Shown here: in pieces, positions 12,783-14,080 of the stretch | Layout: each line of letters opens with the position of its first letter | How positions within the stretch are numbered: position 1 is the stretch's first letter | Assembly: GCA_046714215.1 (NCBI GenBank) | Contig: JBKKBM010000103.1 | Coordinates: forward strand, 1-14,080 | Direction: 5' to 3' | Source: DATLCI01 sp046714215 | Lineage (GTDB): Bacteria; Acidobacteriota; Terriglobia; Terriglobales; Acidobacteriaceae | Length of the DNA: 14,080 bases | The notes under the pieces: generated by a model | The model's database searches: none | What the model was told of the DNA's origin: nothing | The model's input: the letters and a program-made list of their open reading frames with translations, nothing else | Program-made: the position numbers and the translations under genes

Positions 12783-13877
12783 ATGCGGTTAGAGGCATTT
12801 GGCTGGGATGAATCCTGGTCACAGCAATTCCAAGCACTGATCGACACCCAAACCACTGACGACGCCTCCGGACTCCTGCCCGGCCGCGTCTCCACGTATA
12901 CGCGCAGCACCTACGCCATCCTCACCGAGGCGGGCGACCGTCCGGCTGAAGTCTCGGGCAAGTTTGCCCATGGCGCGCAGCGCGGAGATTTTCCCGCGGT
13001 CGGTGACTGGGTAGCATTCACGCCCAGTCCGGACGGCGGACCTGCGACTATCCATCACCTGCTGCCACGCCGCACTAAGCTGTCACGCAAGTCAGCCGGC
13101 GCTGCGTCACACGAGCAGGTGATCGCGGCCAACGTCGACGTGCTGTTCGTCGTCTGCGGTCTCGACGCTGACTACAACCTCCGCCGCCTGGAGCGCTATC
13201 TGGTCGCCGCCAGCGACAGTGGCGCTGAGTTGGTCATCGTGCTGAATAAATCCGATCTCTGTTCCCCGGAGGAAGTCATTTCTCGCGAAGAAGCCGTCCG
13301 TGCCATCGCTCCCGGCGTTCCCGTGATCGCGTTGAGCGCGCTCGCGCCGGAGCCGCCCATCCTATTGCAGCCGTTTCTTACTCCCCACAAGACGGGCGCG
13401 CTGCTGGGGACATCGGGCGCGGGCAAGTCCACTTTAGTCAACGCGTTGCTGGGCGCGGAGAAACAGACCACGCAGACGGTGCGCCGCAGCGACGATCGCG
13501 GACGCCACACCACCACCCAGCGCGAGCTCTTCGTGCTGCCTTCTGGTGGACTGATCCTCGATAATCCCGGGATCCGCGAACTCCAACTCTGGCCGGAGCA
13601 GGCCTCGTTTGAGTCCACGTTCCCTGACATTGAGGAATTGGCCACGCAATGCGAGTTCCGTGACTGCCGCCATGCGGGCGACCGCGGATGCGCCATCGCT
13701 GCCGCCATCAGCGCGGGTGAACTGGATGCGGAACGCTGGGAGAGCTATCTCAAGCTACGGAAAGAGCTGCGGCACGTCGCTATCCAGGTGGACGACAACG
13801 TCCGCCGCGAAGAGAAGCGGCGCATCAAGAAACTGCACAGCGACCAGAAGCGGCACTACGAAGAAAGCGACAAATAA
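12783..13877 (+). CDS. rsgA: Ribosome small subunit-dependent GTPase RsgA
   Basis: RsgA is a circularly permuted GTPase that acts in late maturation of the 30S subunit. The 364-residue protein shows an OB-fold N-terminal region (about 35-95), then the permuted G motifs in the diagnostic order: NKSD (G4) at 155-158, GTSGAGKS (G1) at 209-216, RHTTT near 241-245, and DNPG (G3) at 260-263. A zinc site follows: C290, C295, H297 and C303. G3 reads DNPG instead of the common DTPG, which I regard as a tolerated variant. A basic C-terminal helix (RREEKRRIKKLH) probably contacts rRNA. ATG 12783 follows GGGAGAG by about 7 bases. It is transcribed away from the regulator operon and ends at a strong hairpin. 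Confidence 0.95.
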   Translation: MRLEAFGWDESWSQQFQALIDTQTTDDASGLLPGRVSTYTRSTYAILTEAGDRPAEVSGKFAHGAQRGDFPAVGDWVAFTPSPDGGPATIHHLLPRRTKLSRKSAGAASHEQVIAANVDVLFVVCGLDADYNLRRLERYLVAASDSGAELVIVLNKSDLCSPEEVISREEAVRAIAPGVPVIALSALAPEPPILLQPFLTPHKTGALLGTSGAGKSTLVNALLGAEKQTTQTVRRSDDRGRHTTTQRELFVLPSGGLILDNPGIRELQLWPEQASFESTFPDIEELATQCEFRDCRHAGDRGCAIAAAISAGELDAERWESYLKLRKELRHVAIQVDDNVRREEKRRIKKLHSDQKRHYEESDK

Positions 13878-13905
13878 AAATGGGCGGCCGCGAGGCCGCC
13901 CATTT
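13878..13905 (+). terminator. Hairpin terminator after rsgA
   Basis: A perfect 12-base inverted repeat (13878-13889 with 13894-13905, loop GCGA; core GGGCGGCC) starts immediately after the rsgA TAA. The T-run after it is short (TTTG), so efficiency is uncertain. The A-run before it could serve minus-strand transcription as well. Confidence 0.75.
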
Positions 13906-13931
13906 GTGGATGCGATGTTTTGCTTTGAAAG

Positions 13932-13986
13932 GGCGCGGCTTCAGCTGCGCCGTCACCTGCCCAAAAAATGCAGGGGCTTTAGCCCC
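13932..13986. repeat. Palindrome pair of the GGCTTCAGC/GGGGCTTTAGCCCC kind
   Basis: GGCGCGGCT (13932-13940) pairs with AGCTGCGCC (13943-13951) with one G-U position. Then GGGGCT (13973-13978) pairs with AGCCCC (13981-13986). The two units share the layout G/C arm, T-rich turn, complementary arm. I recall similar GGGGCTxxAGCCCC elements as dispersed repeats in Acidobacteriota and other bacteria; only one pair is visible here. Confidence 0.45.
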
Positions 13987-13990
13987 GGAG

Positions 13991-14059
13991 TTAGTCTTCC
14001 ACTTCCACCAGTTCGCCTTTTTCCGCCCGCGCCGCCGCCACGATCTTCTCCTGGATCAT
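13991..14059 (-). CDS. Doubtful short ORF at the window edge
   Basis: On the minus strand ATG 14059 opens 22 codons (MIQEKIVAAARAEKGELVEVED) to TAA at 13993-13991. The sequence is amphipathic and acid-tailed and looks like coding sequence. However, the same frame has a TAA at 14077-14075, so it is either a very short gene (GTG 14068 is another start) or a degraded 3' end. In the neighbouring frame a TGA overlaps this ATG (ATGA), as in coupled genes. The upstream sequence lies outside the window. No function is assigned. Confidence 0.3.
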   Translation of the reverse strand: MIQEKIVAAARAEKGELVEVED

Positions 14060-14080
14060 CGCGGGCACGATGTCTTAATG

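Overview
The window looks like a chromosomal piece of an Acidobacteriota genome, probably class Terriglobia. This is an inference from gene content and intergenic style. It is GC-rich. It carries a CBM9/DUF5916 outer-membrane protein, an exported acetamidase/formamidase-family protein and a helical membrane protein paired with a winged-helix regulator. Its intergenic DNA contains two families of short dispersed repeats of a kind I recall from acidobacterial genomes. No phage, insertion sequence, CRISPR array, rRNA or tRNA was seen.

Layout. At the left edge a plus-strand gene ends (1-102). Facing it is a tightly overlapped minus-strand operon: EamA-type transporter, then TauE/SafE-type permease, then DUF1634 protein (2277 down to 264). 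Next on the minus strand come rpsO (S15) and pnp (PNPase), a classic pair, with a structured pnp leader and a strong terminator. PNPase ends in a long acidic then Arg/Gly-rich tail. A minus-strand exported FmdA-like protein follows (5653-6666); its Shine-Dalgarno and start lie inside a near-perfect 15-bp inverted repeat. A repeat-rich gap and a small plus-strand membrane protein (6986-7360) come next. The DUF5916 outer-membrane protein (7481-9790), ruvB and a 71-residue conserved-looking ORF form another minus-strand run. A G/C-skewed hairpin and an A/T-richer repeat tract then precede the regulator/membrane-protein pair (11476-12556). That pair diverges from plus-strand rsgA (12783-13877), which ends at a strong hairpin. 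A palindromic repeat pair and a doubtful short ORF close the window.

How the genes work together. The housekeeping part concerns RNA turnover and ribosomes (rpsO, pnp, rsgA) and recombination (ruvB). The rest concerns the envelope and transport. Only three groups look truly coupled: EamA-TauE-DUF1634 (overlapping stop/start codons), rpsO-pnp, and the membrane protein with its regulator (4-base gap).

I do not see a clear new multi-gene system. The items most worth a second look are the hairpin over the FmdA-like start, the RGG-like tail on PNPase, the paired operator-like palindromes at the regulator-operon promoter, and the two dispersed repeat families, one of which supplies a gene's stop codon. 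Several starts were moved away from the longest reading frame (pnp, ruvB, FmdA-like, DUF5916, regulator), with reasons given per gene.
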